Below are positions 24,807 to 36,401 of a stretch of DNA of 64,000 nt, one piece after another. Source of the DNA: Capitulum mitella (taxonomy: Eukaryota > Arthropoda > Thecostraca > Pollicipedomorpha > Pollicipedidae). The position numbers and the translations under genes are program-made. Below the pieces are notes generated by a model that saw only the letters and a program-made list of their open reading frames with translations, ran no database searches and was not told the DNA's origin. The number at the start of each line of letters is the position of its first letter. Position 1 is the first letter of the stretch. The stretch is taken from the NCBI GenBank assembly GCA_030062745.1, contig CP099840.1, positions 31,623,006 through 31,687,005 of the forward strand, given 5' to 3'.

Positions 24807-25959
24807 CAGGGGCGGCGGAAGTGGCAGGGTAGGGGGACAGCTGTTCCCCCCCCAATTGCGATGGGTCTGGGACAAGACTTTGTTTCTGCCCCCCTATTTA
24901 TATCTTGGGGCCTCGTAAGAAACTGAACGGAAAAGAAAATGGGGATGAAAGCGACGAACACGCTGTAAGCCAAAAAAGGAAAATGCAGTTATGCAGGCAA
25001 GGAAGTCGGCACATGGCGAGCGTGTTCTTTCAAGTCTTACTTTGTTAGATGCTTCAGCTTCTTCCGGTACGAGCCTCGAACAGGCTGGACTCAAAGCTTG
25101 CCAGAGACCGCGAACTTATAATTTTTAAGGGGCCTCGCGGAATGGGCCCGGCATCTGGCCCGCCACGGCCGCCGCTCTCGCGCCAGCGCCCGTTCGCCCA
25201 CCTTGAAGGCCCGGTGGTTGCGCAGCACGACCGCGTAGAACACGTACCTGGCTGGCCTACCCCGACACAGAATTCGAACCCTGCTAGGGAACCCGGCTTC
25301 CATCCAATTGAGGACCTCATGGTGATTACACTCAAAGGTGGTCCAGCGACCAGGACCTCATAATTTTCAGGGGCCTCGCAGAATTAATGAACCGGGGTGG
25401 CCTGCGATAAACCGGGCTTCAAACCTTGCTAAGGGGCCCTGGCTTAGGTCCAGAAGAGGGCCTCGTACCGATTATCAATCATAATCAAAACAGGGCCATA
25501 GAATGGACCGAGGGGCCCTCGCTAAGCCAGTCCTGGTCTCGGGGATGCCCCAGCATCCGTCCGCTAGAGAGCCTTGCGCGAATTACGCTCAGAAGTTATC
25601 CGGAGACCGGGAACTTACAACTGGTAAGATAACTGGACTTGGATTCCGTTGCCACCGCGCCAGTTGCCTCGGCTTCCGACCAGGTGTGGACGTCAGGAGT
25701 TCACGGTGGGACTAAGCTGTGCCGCACCTGCCGAGTTTAGTGGCTGAATGCCAGACTTCGCACAACGCATGACTGGATCGTGGACTTACCCCGCCCGGTC
25801 GGGCGAAAGACGACTCCTATTAAGTGAAACATGGGGTCTTTTGGGGATTTTGGGGATTAGGGCCCTTCGTAGGAAAGGGAACCTATCAAAATCAAGGGGC
25901 CTGGAAATTTTGCTTTGCCCCCCCCCCCACCCATGATCAAATACGATCCGCCGCCACTG
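24807..25959. mobile_element. Non-autonomous hAT-like element with degenerate internal repeats
   Basis: Ends are inverted: CAGGGGCGGCGGA on the left and CAGTGGCGGCGGA as the reverse complement of the right. They are flanked by 8-base duplications agreeing at six positions (GGTGCGAT at 24799, CATGCGAT at 25960). CAG(G/T)G termini with 8-bp duplications are typical of hAT. There is no transposase frame. The interior holds degenerate copies of a phrase like AATTTTNAGGGGCCTCGCNG, and one GC-rich exon-like piece at 25202-25247 on the minus strand. Confidence 0.7.
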
Positions 25960-26015
25960 CATGCGATACATTAACAGAAGGTTTGATGGCATGTGAGAAC
26001 ACTCACTCACAGCCA

Positions 26016-26137
26016 CGTGGGCGTAGGAACAAGGAAAGGAAAAGGGGTTATGCCCCACTTTTTTGAAATTTAACAGAAGTTCTATGGGGAAAAACGCCTC
26101 TGCCCCCCCCCTTTTTCCGGATGCTCCTCCGCCCCCG
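26016..26137. mobile_element. Short hAT-like MITE
   Basis: Ends CGTGGGCGTAGGAAC and, reversed, CGGGGGCGGAGGAGC match at 12 of 15 bases. They are flanked by CACAGCCA and CACAAACA (6 of 8). 122 bp, non-coding. The ends are less canonical than other hAT-like copies here, so this is a moderate call. Confidence 0.45.
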
Positions 26138-26505
26138 CACAAACAGTATATGAAACCTCTGCTCCAAACAGTAACGTCCAGGCTGCGGCCAGCGTCACGC
26201 CTGAACGGATTCAGGGATCCGGCGACCCATGGATGGCGATCTAGGCGTAACAAGAGAAAACACTCCAGAGCATGACTCAGGTCTCAGGGACTGACTGAAA
26301 ATGAGGCATGGCACCATCGCTTTTTGGATTTCAAATGGGCTCAGGATAGACCACAACACTGGAAGAAGATGAATATCCCCCAAATGACTGCCTGAAGCAC
26401 CACACATTTGCTTTGGGGTTTCAGAGGCATTACACAGCTCCACGTCCTGGAACTATCCCTGATATTAATGGCAATCTTCTGCCCTAAGGCGCCTCCTTCT
26501 CCCCC

Positions 26506-26508
<3 letters not shown>

Positions 26509-26536
<28 letters not shown>
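26509..26536. repeat. (TG)n microsatellite
   Basis: About 14 uninterrupted TG units in intergenic DNA. Confidence 0.9.
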
Positions 26537-26539
26537 GAT

Positions 26540-27385
26540 GTGTGCCGTTCAGACATCTGAAGCGTTCCGCGGCGAAAATTACGCATGAAGATGTCTCGGC
26601 ACATGGGCCTGATATCAGTCCAAAGATGAAGACTTGGAATTATTAAAGATATTTTCGACCATACGTAATGAACAGATGTTTGAGTCTCCCTTACGTGTAC
26701 TGCTAAATCCCGAACAAAATGTAAAGCTCTTTTTTCCATTCCAACGTGGCAGGGCCCACGACGCACTGCATCAGCACATGGTTTTCACGGAGTACTGTTT
26801 GCCATTTAGGGTCTACTCGGGGATCACTGTCATACGTTGTGCAACAGCGTGCGGCTTTCGTGGCGCAATTAAAAGGCTTTCACGACGCAGTCAGAGTAGG
26901 TACGCTGCGTTTCTGTTGTTCGGATGTCAGCAATGAAGAATCTTCAAGCGAAAACTAGGAACCTGCATCCTTTCCCTTTCCTTTTAGAAGAACGTCTGTT
27001 CGAAAAGCAGCCGGTATTCGGCCATCACTCCGACGTTAGCGCTAAACTAGAGTCTAACGGTGTACCCTGGAATTAGTACATTGCAATGAAACAATATCGA
27101 TGCGAAAACGTTGCTCAAGGACCGACCTGAAAGAAATTACTAGGGTAGGGGATTTTGCTACTGTTTTATTTGCTTAGCACATTTCAAAATTGTTTGACAC
27201 CTTCTTTTCTGGTAGCCCAATCTTGACGTACTCTAACATGGTTGTTAGAGCAATGCATCTCAGTTGAGTCACATTCCTTCTGGAGTTTTCAGTTATTATA
27301 TGTGCCTTGATCTGAAAATACCCTACCCACATGTGGCCTTCCAAGATTTCACTAAAAGGCATGAGGACAAAATGCACTTTGCATG
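26540..27385. other. Intergenic, nothing recognised
   Basis: Lies between the hAT-like elements and the 3' end of the Gly/Tyr-rich peptide gene. No exon or repeat identified. Confidence 0.4.
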
Positions 27386-27391
27386 TTTATT
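27386..27391 (-). terminator. Candidate poly(A) signal of the Gly/Tyr-rich peptide gene
   Basis: AATAAA on the minus strand about 205 bases past the stop codon at 27596-27598. Confidence 0.45.
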
Positions 27392-27595
27392 AAACGCCAT
27401 TTTGAGCGCAATGTCGTGTAACCCAAAGTACCTATTATTCTGATCTACTCCTGTATTCGCTGACGCCAGATGCCGCATCCTTGTTCTTCACAAAACGCAG
27501 GCAAGTTTGCATTCCTGAACACGGGAAACCTTGTTCGAGACATAAGATGTTAAGTGCTCACCAGGCTGCGCATTGTTATGCTTGCCACCTTAGCA

Positions 27596-28426
27596 TTAAT
27601 AGCCGTAGTAGCCGTATCCTCCGTGATATCCTCTGGATCCATATCCTCTACCGTATCCTCCATAATGGTATCTTCCGCCGTATCCGCCGTATCCTCCGTA
27701 TCCTCCGTATCCGTGACGGTATCCTCCTAGGTAGCCCGCGGAAGCCGCAGCTACAAGGACCGCGAACACCAGGATCTGCAACGACAGCACCATGCGAGTG
27801 GAATGTGAACAAATGAGACTTCCTTGTATGTCAGGCCATTTGCGTGAGAGGCTGCGACGCGGAATGACCCTGGCGGTCGAGAGCGCCGTTAAATAACTCA
27901 ATGACCGACCAAGTCAGGCCCCTCTTTGGCACAATATGACCGCGGTACAACCATGACAACACGGTAGCGGGATAAACACCAGTCTCAGCATCAATCAGGG
28001 CCTCATCAGTTATAACTCGGCTATTGGTGTCGTAGGTGAGGGTGCCACAATAGCTTATCCGTGTGCCAAATAATGCAGACCCACATGTTTGTGTCCGGAA
28101 AGTATTAGGTAAGTGTGCCTTACCGTCCATTGCTGGATTTCATTTTTGAAACCTAATATTTTTGCCGGGTTAAGGCACATCGTGTAATGCAATGAACTTT
28201 TCTCTGGTCAGAAAGCAACAAACTTAAATGCTTTTTCGATATAAATAACGTTACTTCAGCACTTTCAGAGACGAAATGCCCAAAAGAATATTTCAGATAA
28301 CCCCCGTGAAGTCCCAAATGACCGAACGACTCCGTTTGGCCACCATGGATGCAGTATGGCCATGAAGTGGAATATCCCGAAGCCGAAATAACTGACAATG
28401 GTACTTACCAGGAGCCTGAAGTTCAT
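27596..28426 (-). CDS. Secreted Gly/Tyr-rich peptide (65 residues)
   Basis: Two exons: 28426-28409 (MNFRLL) and 27775-27596, joined in phase 0 across a 633-bp intron with GTAAGT donor and TCGTTGCAG acceptor. The product begins with a clear signal peptide (MNFRLLILVFAVLVAAASAG). The mature part of about 45 residues is nearly all Gly and Tyr with some Arg and His, in GGYGGYG-type repeats ending GYYGY. A tiny first coding exon is typical of arthropod cuticle and secreted-peptide genes. A TATA box lies about 75 bases upstream of the ATG and a poly(A) signal lies downstream. It could be a cuticular or glue-type structural peptide or a Gly-rich antimicrobial peptide; sequence alone does not decide. 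A SINE fragment lies in the intron. Confidence 0.85.
27838..27926. mobile_element. SINE fragment
   Basis: About 70-90 bases match the 3' body of the SINE at 38641-38812, sharing GCGTGAGAGG, TGACCCTGGC/TGATCCTGGC and AAATAACTCAATGACCGACC-like words. The tRNA-like head is missing. It lies in the intron of the Gly/Tyr-rich peptide gene. Confidence 0.6.
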
Positions 28427-28497
28427 TTTTGCTCTAGGCGAGGCGGTCAACGCTGTTGAAAGTGGATGATTGTTGGTCCGTATTCCTTGACGGGCGA

Positions 28498-28505
28498 CTT
28501 TTATA
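28498..28505 (-). promoter_or_regulatory. TATA box of the Gly/Tyr-rich peptide gene
   Basis: TATAAAAG on the minus strand, 72-79 bases upstream of the ATG. This leaves room for transcription to start near 28470 and a 5' UTR of about 45 bases. Confidence 0.65.
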
Positions 28506-28799
28506 CAGCAGCGCTCACCAGCGTGACCTTCCGAAAATGCACAATGCGAAGCAGTGTGGCCTGCTCCGTGACCACTCCGTCTTCTGACAAAGAACACAAT
28601 GACCTCACGATCGAATCTGGCCTGCACCGCCCTGGAGGCCAGAGATTTCTGCGCAGCCAGCCGGAATCTCGCTGCGGAAAAGACCACTGATAACTCGAAC
28701 ACTAACACTAACACCGCGCCTTGAGGAGTAAAATTATCGGCATTTTCGACTGCGCTAGTCGATCTCATTCCAGAGACTGTGGCCGGTCCTGTCCATTGT

Positions 28800-29824
28800 C
28801 TCCGTCCTAATCAATGCCAGGTTGCAGGGACCAGAAAACATTCTGATGCATGTCTGAAAGGCGGCCGTACAATTACGTCGTTATAAAATACTGGACTTAC
28901 TCTTTTGTTTCCAAAATGTCGTGACTGAACTGTACTCTCGCTTCGTTGGTAATTTTGCAACAAATCCGAAAATTCCTGTTCAGTTGTATCGTTTTAGCCT
29001 TCAGGATTCATGTCATGGTTGTAGACTGTAGTCTTGTTTAGAGGAGAGGGTATGCGCCATTTCGAGACGATGTCTCCCCAAGCAAGACGATAAGGCTCAT
29101 ACCAAAACTTCCCGAAGTATACCCTACGGACTGCTACTCCTATGATCTGTTGAACGATTTTGTAGTGTCATTTCACTGACACATAAATCACGAGTATAAC
29201 ACAGCAGCAGTCGAGCACCTAACGCAAAGAGCATGCTCCAATGCATGGCTGGAAATTTCCAAGAATTGCTGGGGAGGGGGGAGTCCACATAGGGTTTCAA
29301 ACCGTTTCTTTCCAGTCACTGCCATAGGCCTAATGTTCCCTGAATATTGAGGTTCCGGACCCCCTCCCCCTCCCAACCGGATTGCCAGCCATGTCCAAAT
29401 GCCAATGTTCTAACACGCCAACCAGTGACGTATTGAAAAAGCAACAACCGAAAGAGTGTCAAAAAGAAAATCTACGGGACTCCAGTTTTTTTGTGAGTCA
29501 GCCAACGCAAACACTGGCCCACCATTTAAAGCACCGTGGCATCCTTTCGAAGCTGGGACGCGTTTTCAAGTTTCGGGGTATATTTCCACGCCCGGCGGTT
29601 CTCTTCTCGGTTTCGAGGGCGTCCTTCTAGGCCTGAGGGCCTTCTAGGCCTGTCCCTCAAGCATCCGAGGCTCCATTCCAGAGCTCCGGGGCCCCCTTCC
29701 GATAATCGGGGTGCATCTTTAACTCTGCCGGTGCTCATAACGCTAAGGCGCATTCCCGTATGGGGAGAGGCGTTTATTCAGCCCGCTCCTGAGATCTCAA
29801 GAACTAACCAACCGGTCTCATTGC
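28800..29824. other. Intergenic with low-complexity G/C-rich patches
   Basis: At 29560-29720 the sequence shows degenerate phrases like those inside the larger hAT-like elements (GGCCTNNNGGCC, CCTTCTAGGCCT). It is probably an eroded transposon, but no ends could be found. Nothing else recognised. Confidence 0.35.
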
Positions 29825-30950
29825 ATCAAGCGACAATCGATTTGCTGCGACATAAACTACATTTTTATAGAAAGAAGTTTTGGAAACTTTGAAAGTGGGC
29901 GGATGCAGGGTGGAAAAACGTCAGAAAGGGGGGGGGGTATTTTTAGTTATTGTAACTCCATTGTTTATAGTCCGATTAGATGCAATTGTCATGAATCGAG
30001 ATATAATCGATGGGACTTTTCCTGTTAACCTATAAGGTTTGATTTTCGGAAAATTCATAGGCGTTTACAGGACTTGGAAAAGAAGGGAAATGTTTCTTTA
30101 ACTAAATGAACATGAAAGGTAAAATATTTTTGGGGTCTTTTACTAGTCATATTATACTTAAGAACTGCAAATCGTGTTACATTGTTCGTATAATGTTGGC
30201 AGAGGCGGCGCTAGGGTCATGAAAACGGGAAAGCTGTCATGATCGCATGTTCATCAAGTCAACTCTCGTCCTTTGACCTTAAATAACCTCAAATGACCTC
30301 CGAGTTGCATGGAATGGTCTTGAATTACTTCACGGTATCTGAAACGTTTCCAGCCATTTGAATTAGCTGTATTTCTAAAAACTATAGATCTGTGACCCGA
30401 CCTGATATTAAACTGAAATTTAAAATACAAGTAGAGGGTAATGTTTGGAGTCACGGGTTTTCCGGATTCTGTATTTCAGAATTAAGTTGCGGAAACATAT
30501 ACATAAACATTATTTTGGTTTTTGATCTTGGCCTGACCTTGTGAAGTGGACTCAGATGAACAAAATGTTTTTGTTGTCTCATTTATTTCCTAATACACTC
30601 GCACAAGTATTAAAGCTTTATCTCAAGAATTTTATTCTTGGCAGCCATTTGTCTTTTGCATTCAGAAATGTCAAAAATGACCTAAGGTGCCTCCCAAAAA
30701 ATTGGTGTGACTGTGCCCCTTGGTCAGGGGCGCTGGAACCGTGGGGACAGGGGACAGCTGTCCCCAACCTTGGGCAACATTTAACGTTAACCCTATGACA
30801 CTACATGGAAAGAAACGAGGTAAAAATCGCGTTTGCCCCCCCCCCATCCATCTCCACAGAGTTTCCACCGCTCCTGCCCTGGGCAAAATGTAATTATGAA
30901 AATCTGATATATAATATATCAGATAATACGTAGGAAGAATATAATAGAAG
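29825..30950 (-). mobile_element. Inverted, end-less copy of piggyBac-like family 1
   Basis: Reading the minus strand, segments line up in order with 12880-13890: the GGCGTTCA/CATGAATTTT region, the GGTCATTTNAGGTCAAAGG region, the gene-like words around ATATCAGGTCGGGTCAC, and AAGGTCAGG. Neither TTAA end is present. A hAT-like MITE at 30725-30876 is inserted near one end, and the alignment resumes after it (GCAAAATGTAATTATGAAAAT). Confidence 0.6.
30725..30876. mobile_element. hAT-like MITE, 152 bp, nested in an older element
   Basis: Ends CAGGGGCGCTGGAACC and, reversed, CAGGAGCGGTGGAAAC. Flanks CCCTTGGT and CCCTGGGC agree at six of eight positions. Non-coding. A clearly older relative lies at 45496-45614 inside GBA2 intron 1. 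Confidence 0.65.
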
Positions 30951-31030
30951 AAATAGAAGAATATAAATATAAATAAGAATATAAAATATAAAATAAGAAT
31001 GAAATAGAAGAATACCTGATAATACGTAGG
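30900..31030. repeat. AT-rich low-complexity run
   Basis: Repeated GAATATAAA and AATAGAAGAAT words, a diverged simple repeat. Confidence 0.7.
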
Positions 31031-33858
31031 AAGAATAGATAGAAAACGTAACCTACGTTCGTGAAGCTGCTTCCAAACCCGAAGATATGACGAGCAAAAA
31101 TCCGCAGGGGGCTTCCGAACCCTCCCCTTACACACGAGAACAGGGTTAAGCCTCTGGGGCTCTTACGCAGGCCTGCGGGGCCGATTTTCAGGTCTGGTGT
31201 CGCCTTTCAGGCATCGGGGTTGCTCCTTCGGTCATCGTGACACCCCTGGAGCTCCTATGGGCCCTGAATAGGTTGTCTGTGAACGAGGTGCCGTCGGTTT
31301 TGTAGACCCCGCTTCCATTGCGCGTTAGTGCGAAATCCCCTTCCACTCCGCGTGTTAATGGGAAGGAATTACCCAAAAATGGCTTCAGCCCTGACAACTT
31401 AGAAGATTCTCGTCCACTAAAGCCATCGGAGATGGTATGACGCATTTCTTACTATCCGTTCTTCGTGAGGAAAATGTTATTTTTGCCGCGCCCAGGATTG
31501 GCCAACTGCATTGGCTTTAAACACATGCTGATGCATTTTCGAATGTTGTTGTGTTTAATTTTTGCGATGCGTATTAGGCATCGATGTGCCCATGCTGTTG
31601 AGCATAATGGTCACTTGTGTGGTGACATATATTTCGGAAACATTCGCAACATATTAAGAAGCATCTCATTTTTTGTGTTATGCTCTTGAAATGTTTTTGC
31701 CTTCCCCAGCCCCGCACTGAAAATCAAATCAAATAACCCGAACCGGTCCGGCCCGGCTTGGTCATAACGCACTTGAAGGGCGTTTGTGACAGGTATATAA
31801 CCTCGCAACGGCTTGGCATGGAATGGTAAAGTTTCACTAGAAATTAACTCAAACCCTTACGATTTTTGCGTGTCCAGTCACGAGGCATTAGCTTGCAATC
31901 TCTTTAGTCTACACAGCCATTTCAAAAGAACGCTTTTGCGTTTAGAAGTTTGCCTACTGCTTTTTTAACCGTTTGGTAATGGCAGCAATAACATGGATAC
32001 GTGTGGGGTTAAACGTGCAATTCATCGGGAGAAGAATGCTGAAATAAACTGAAAAATATCCAGCGTTTTGGTGAAACAGAACAGCCTTCTTTATTCCAGG
32101 AGAGACGAGTTTACATGTTTAAAACATGCCAGCGTTTCGCAACTAGCATTACGGCACTGAAATATGTTCAGTGAAGATGGTTCTGAGCCAAACCATTGAC
32201 TCGTATTCATTAACAAACATTTCCTGAGCAAAATTCAGCCACTCCTGGAAAAGGAAAGGTTATGTTCTTTCATAGTCATACCGGAAGCTCGGGATCCATT
32301 AAGACCATTCGTACTTTGTTCAGGAACGTATTCGTTAGCAGTGTGAAATGCTTCCGCGGAAATAAATACGCCACACGACATTTTGAAATATACTTCCAAA
32401 TTTAAAGAAGAACGCACATATTGCGCTAGTCATGGGCTACGCAAAGCATCTTACCGTTTCTACTGGTCATAAAACATAATACAACGCGCGGAGGACCTAA
32501 TGTTCGTGAGACATTATTGCGCATGTTGTTTATTTTATTTTGGCCAAATAAGATCTCTACAATCACAGACGAGAAGAACAAAGATGAAAGGTGGATTGCA
32601 GGTTGTAAGAGAATCGCAAAGAGAATGCACGCACACAGATTGTCAGCGTTACTTCTCTTCGTGGTCGTCTTTCTGTAACTTGCACTGCACCGAGATGAAT
32701 CGTTTCATCCTTGTTCTTCTCGCCAATAATTGCCTATGGCTTATCTGGTCTGAAAAAACAGCAGTACCGTTTCCACGGTTGGAACGTTTTTTTCTGACAG
32801 CATGCAACTGCGTCGAGATCACGATGACATTCTTCCTCATATTCATGTCGTTTCAAACTATTTGAGCAAATTCATTTTTTTCTGGTACAAAAGGCAAATG
32901 CGCTGGGTGCTATCTATTCGAAGCCGTGTCCTCTTAGCAGATCAACAGACATCTCAGCGAGGAGCAGCGACAGTATCTACGTCTAGTCCGGGCAGAGCAC
33001 GAGGTTCTCGGCTTGTGGAATATTGCCGCCACCATGAAGTGACGCGTGGCCACCTGGCAAAAGAGCAATGAACATGAAAACCATCTAGCTTATGTTGTTT
33101 CTTTGTTACTCATTTGCACATTTTTTGTTCGATTAAGATAATTTGCTGGAGTGATGTTGCGGACCACAACCAGTACCAGGCACAACATGTTATTCTTTTC
33201 GACGTCTTAGAACTATATACTGTCGAAAAGGAAGAAAAGGTGAAGCATTTTTTTCAACGGACTATGCCGTATGAGCTACAAAAAATCTCAAATAGAACCC
33301 CACTTGGAATTCGTGATATTTCAGACTTGGTCTTGAACAAAGACAATTATTCTGCACTGCCGTTCCTCCACCCACTCTTCTACATTAACCTGTTTCTTTG
33401 AGGTCGCCTGCACCCATCCGAATTGGATTAAACGATAAAATAGTCATGCATCCCTTTGAGTATTTGTTTTTGATTTTGCTCACCTCACAATGCAGATTTG
33501 GAGTTTTCTAGTCTGCAAACCATGATCTGAAGGCCTTTTGCAAAGTAGTTCCTTGTTACAGCAACTGACAAGAGGTAGCATTATGTAAGATTCCGTTCAT
33601 TGTCTGTGATTTGCACCATGTACATGCAAACAGCAAGTCATGCTACCATTGTTGTGCTGCACGCAGGATTTCGCGTGAAACGCACGCCATAGAAGTTTGA
33701 AGCTTTTTGTGTGCAGATGAGTCACAAGCCACTGCCATGCAGCTGCGAGCTTTTCCCTCATCAGTATTATAAAGCCCAAGCAATTCAGGTTTTCTGAAGC
33801 ATTCATTACAAGCCCTGATGACAGTCTAATTAAGGTTTCCTGGGTAAAAATTGCTTTG
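31031..33858. other. Intergenic, no gene supported
   Basis: The first 300 bases contain GGGGCTC/CAGGCNTCGGGG-type degenerate repeats like hAT-like interiors. The rest is unremarkable, with no exon having both splice signals and coding character. Confidence 0.4.
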
Positions 33859-33862
33859 TTAA

Positions 33863-35126
33863 CCCGTCCCCGACTGGGGGGCAGTTGACTGCCCCCCTGA
33901 GGTTTTTCGGGGATTGCAAGAGAACGAACAAACACAGAGTCACGAAACTTTGTGTACCTTTTGCTTCATCAGTTTTACATCTCGTGTCAAAATTTCGACC
34001 TCAGATCAGATCAGGTGCCTGACCTAGGTCAGGTCAAACAGACCTATGTCCAAAAACGTTTAGCGCCCTCTAACTTTTTCGCAAAACAAGATACCTCAAT
34101 AATACTTTCAGGGATCAGTGAACGTGATAGATGCAACAAATCTGCTATCTCAGATTTTTCGGAATTTTCCGGGTCATTGATCTAAGGTCAAGCCCATTTT
34201 TAAGACATGTCGTCGTTTCTCGAAAATTGACGGAATATTTCATAACATTTTTAATGTGGAGTCAAGCAGACATCTAGTTACCGTCATTAGGCAAAGTATC
34301 GTCATCAGGCAAAGACCTCAGGTCAATAGCTGGAATTGACCTGAGGTCAGGTCAATTCCAGCTATTGACCTGAGGTCAGGTCACGAATAACTGTAATGAG
34401 CCAAAATATGCCACCGTTAAAATCATCGATGAATTCCTCAGAATGGGTAGAAAATGACAGAACTAGCTTGCACAGACGTAAGTAATACCAGGAACCTCAA
34501 AAAGTTTGAAAAAGTAGTATATTTTGGACATGAACAGGCTCTCGCGAATAAAGCTCCGCCAATTGTGTAGATTGGTAACTAGTGAATTTTTCCAAAATTT
34601 AAACATGCAAAACCATTACAAGAACCTATAAGATCAATAAAATATACATAGGGCGTCTTTTTTCGCGAAAATAAAGGAACGCTAAAATTAGTTCCCCGTT
34701 AATTTGTTACTGCATACGGCAGCAGCGCACGCCTACAGTTACCGTGAGAAATGCCGTGTCTTTAACTCAACGTTTCGGCGTATATATTGAACAAATCTGG
34801 GAAATTAGACGTGTATCGGCATCCGCAGACTTTTGCTTGTGCGCTGGTGCCTTTACCTAACTGTTTTTAGTCACAGCCCTTGAGATTCAGGCCATTTCTT
34901 GGTCTCATGCAATCGGGTATGAGAAAACATATATAGGGCGTAAATTGCTTACATATTATCTAAAACTAAAAATGAGACCAGTTTCGAGCTCTGCTCGTCA
35001 CAAGGTTTCCAACGGTGTGCTTATTTTTATCGTGCGACCAACCGTTTGTGAGTTAGAGTGGAGAGGGCGGCCCACTGCCCCCCCTTAGTCGCCCTTGTTC
35101 GAAACGGACCGACGGTCGTGCGCGGG
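33863..35126. mobile_element. Non-autonomous piggyBac-like element, family 2, copy A (full length)
   Basis: 1264 bp between TTAA sites (33859-33862, 35127-35130). Left end CCCGTCCCCGACTGGGGGGC; the right end reversed begins CCCGCGCACGACC, so the terminal match is short. A subterminal GGGGGCAG...CTGCCCCCC hairpin follows the left end. No transposase frame. Several AGGTCA half-sites lie in the left third. A different family from 12773-13978, although both show TTAA and CCC ends. Confidence 0.75.
34314..34377. repeat. Perfect 29-bp inverted repeat with 6-base loop
   Basis: Arms 34314-34342 and 34349-34377 are exact reverse complements and contain AGGTCA/TGACCT hexamers. It lies inside family 2 copy A; copies B and C have only a single arm-like sequence here. 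Confidence 0.9.
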
Positions 35127-35130
35127 TTAA

Positions 35131-36397
35131 GCAGGGTGACGATGGCTAAGGCAGCATGCGTTGTCAGTTTCGCATGCAGAAATGTTTGGTTTCTGAGGAC
35201 GGATGTCTGTTCATGGGAATGCACTGGTGGAACCTGAACGTGATAGGGCTGAAATATACAGCCTTGGCCTATGGAGGGGGAAATTGCCACCCTAAGGGTC
35301 ATCCAAGCTCGGGCCCCCAACGTTTTTTCCTGCGCTGGATCGGTCGATCAATAATGTCAGTGGCGGATTCAGACCACGCGCTAAAGGGGCCAAATCTCCA
35401 TCTTTTATGGTAACGTACCCTATATGTTGATTTTTCGTACGGTTTGGGACATATTGTCCCACCATTTTCGAAAATTGACATGTACATGAAAAAATTGTTT
35501 TGAAAACGAAATGTGTACAGCACCAACCCAGAAAAGTACTAGGGTCAAAAGATATGTTGGTTCTTCGTTTTCTAACGACAGGGAAGGGGGCATAACTCCA
35601 ATTGTCCCCGGACCTGCCCCGGGAGTAGAGTAATTTAAGGTCAGAGTATTGACGCCAATACGTGGGACATTTCTGGTGTTCGTCGTATCATCTATTCGAA
35701 TGCCATGAATCAGACACGGGTGTCCTTAAACTCTAACCAGGGCTAACAAAGGTGAATCCGTGGTCGGTAACGATCTTTATCATATATGTCCGTGTTAGTC
35801 ACAGTGCCTGCATTATTGCGTATTACATGTGGGCAAAACATGAATATGTTTTGCCCACATATTCATGCTCCCAACCACAGGTAAAATCACGCCCTAGTAA
35901 CACTAATTTTAAACCACTGAGACGGCTGCTATTTGTGAATTTTCCCTCTCCCGTGCAATAGGTACGTTATGACATCAAGCGTCTGGTCTGATCACCCCCT
36001 TCCTAGTCCTGTCTTGCAACAGACCAAAAATAAATCCTCTGCTCGCGTACCCCAAACAGGACGTGGAGCGCGTTCTGACCATATGGCTCATTGGGCTGGC
36101 GCCTGAGATGGCGGATGGCAGCAACGTCATTTGGCAGCAGCGCCATCTGGGCATCGGCGACGAAGTGTGGTCTGATCCCTGTGTTCTGTGGGCGGAATTG
36201 ACTCGTCGTCGCGCGGTTGTGCTATCATTGTTCTCATTGCTATTTGTCGTATTGATTTCTTATTCTGAAACAATCTTAATTCTGTAGATGATTTCACTAA
36301 AGGTGGGTTGATTTGCCTGAAGCTCAATCCATAAGCGGAAGTAAAAAACAGTGTAGAGTCAAGCATGACTTGTTTTTGTATTGCAAGAAATTCTGAG
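35131..36397. other. Repeat-rich intergenic segment
   Basis: A possible hAT-like left end, CAGTGGCGGATTCAG, starts at 35358, but I found no matching right end or target duplication. A perfect hairpin lies at 35827-35860. No gene recognised. Confidence 0.4.
35827..35860. repeat. Perfect 15-bp hairpin
   Basis: ATGTGGGCAAAACAT and its exact reverse complement separated by GAAT. It stands alone and could be a transposon end pair or a DNA hairpin. Confidence 0.9.
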
Positions 36398-36401
36398 TTA
36401 A

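Noticed and set aside
29268-29380. Weak G-rich/C-rich inverted pair that might be a MITE
   Set aside because: Arms are low-complexity and the flanking 8-mers agree at only about five positions.
35358-35630. hAT-like left end CAGTGGCGGATTCAG
   Set aside because: No matching right end or target duplication found within about 1 kb.
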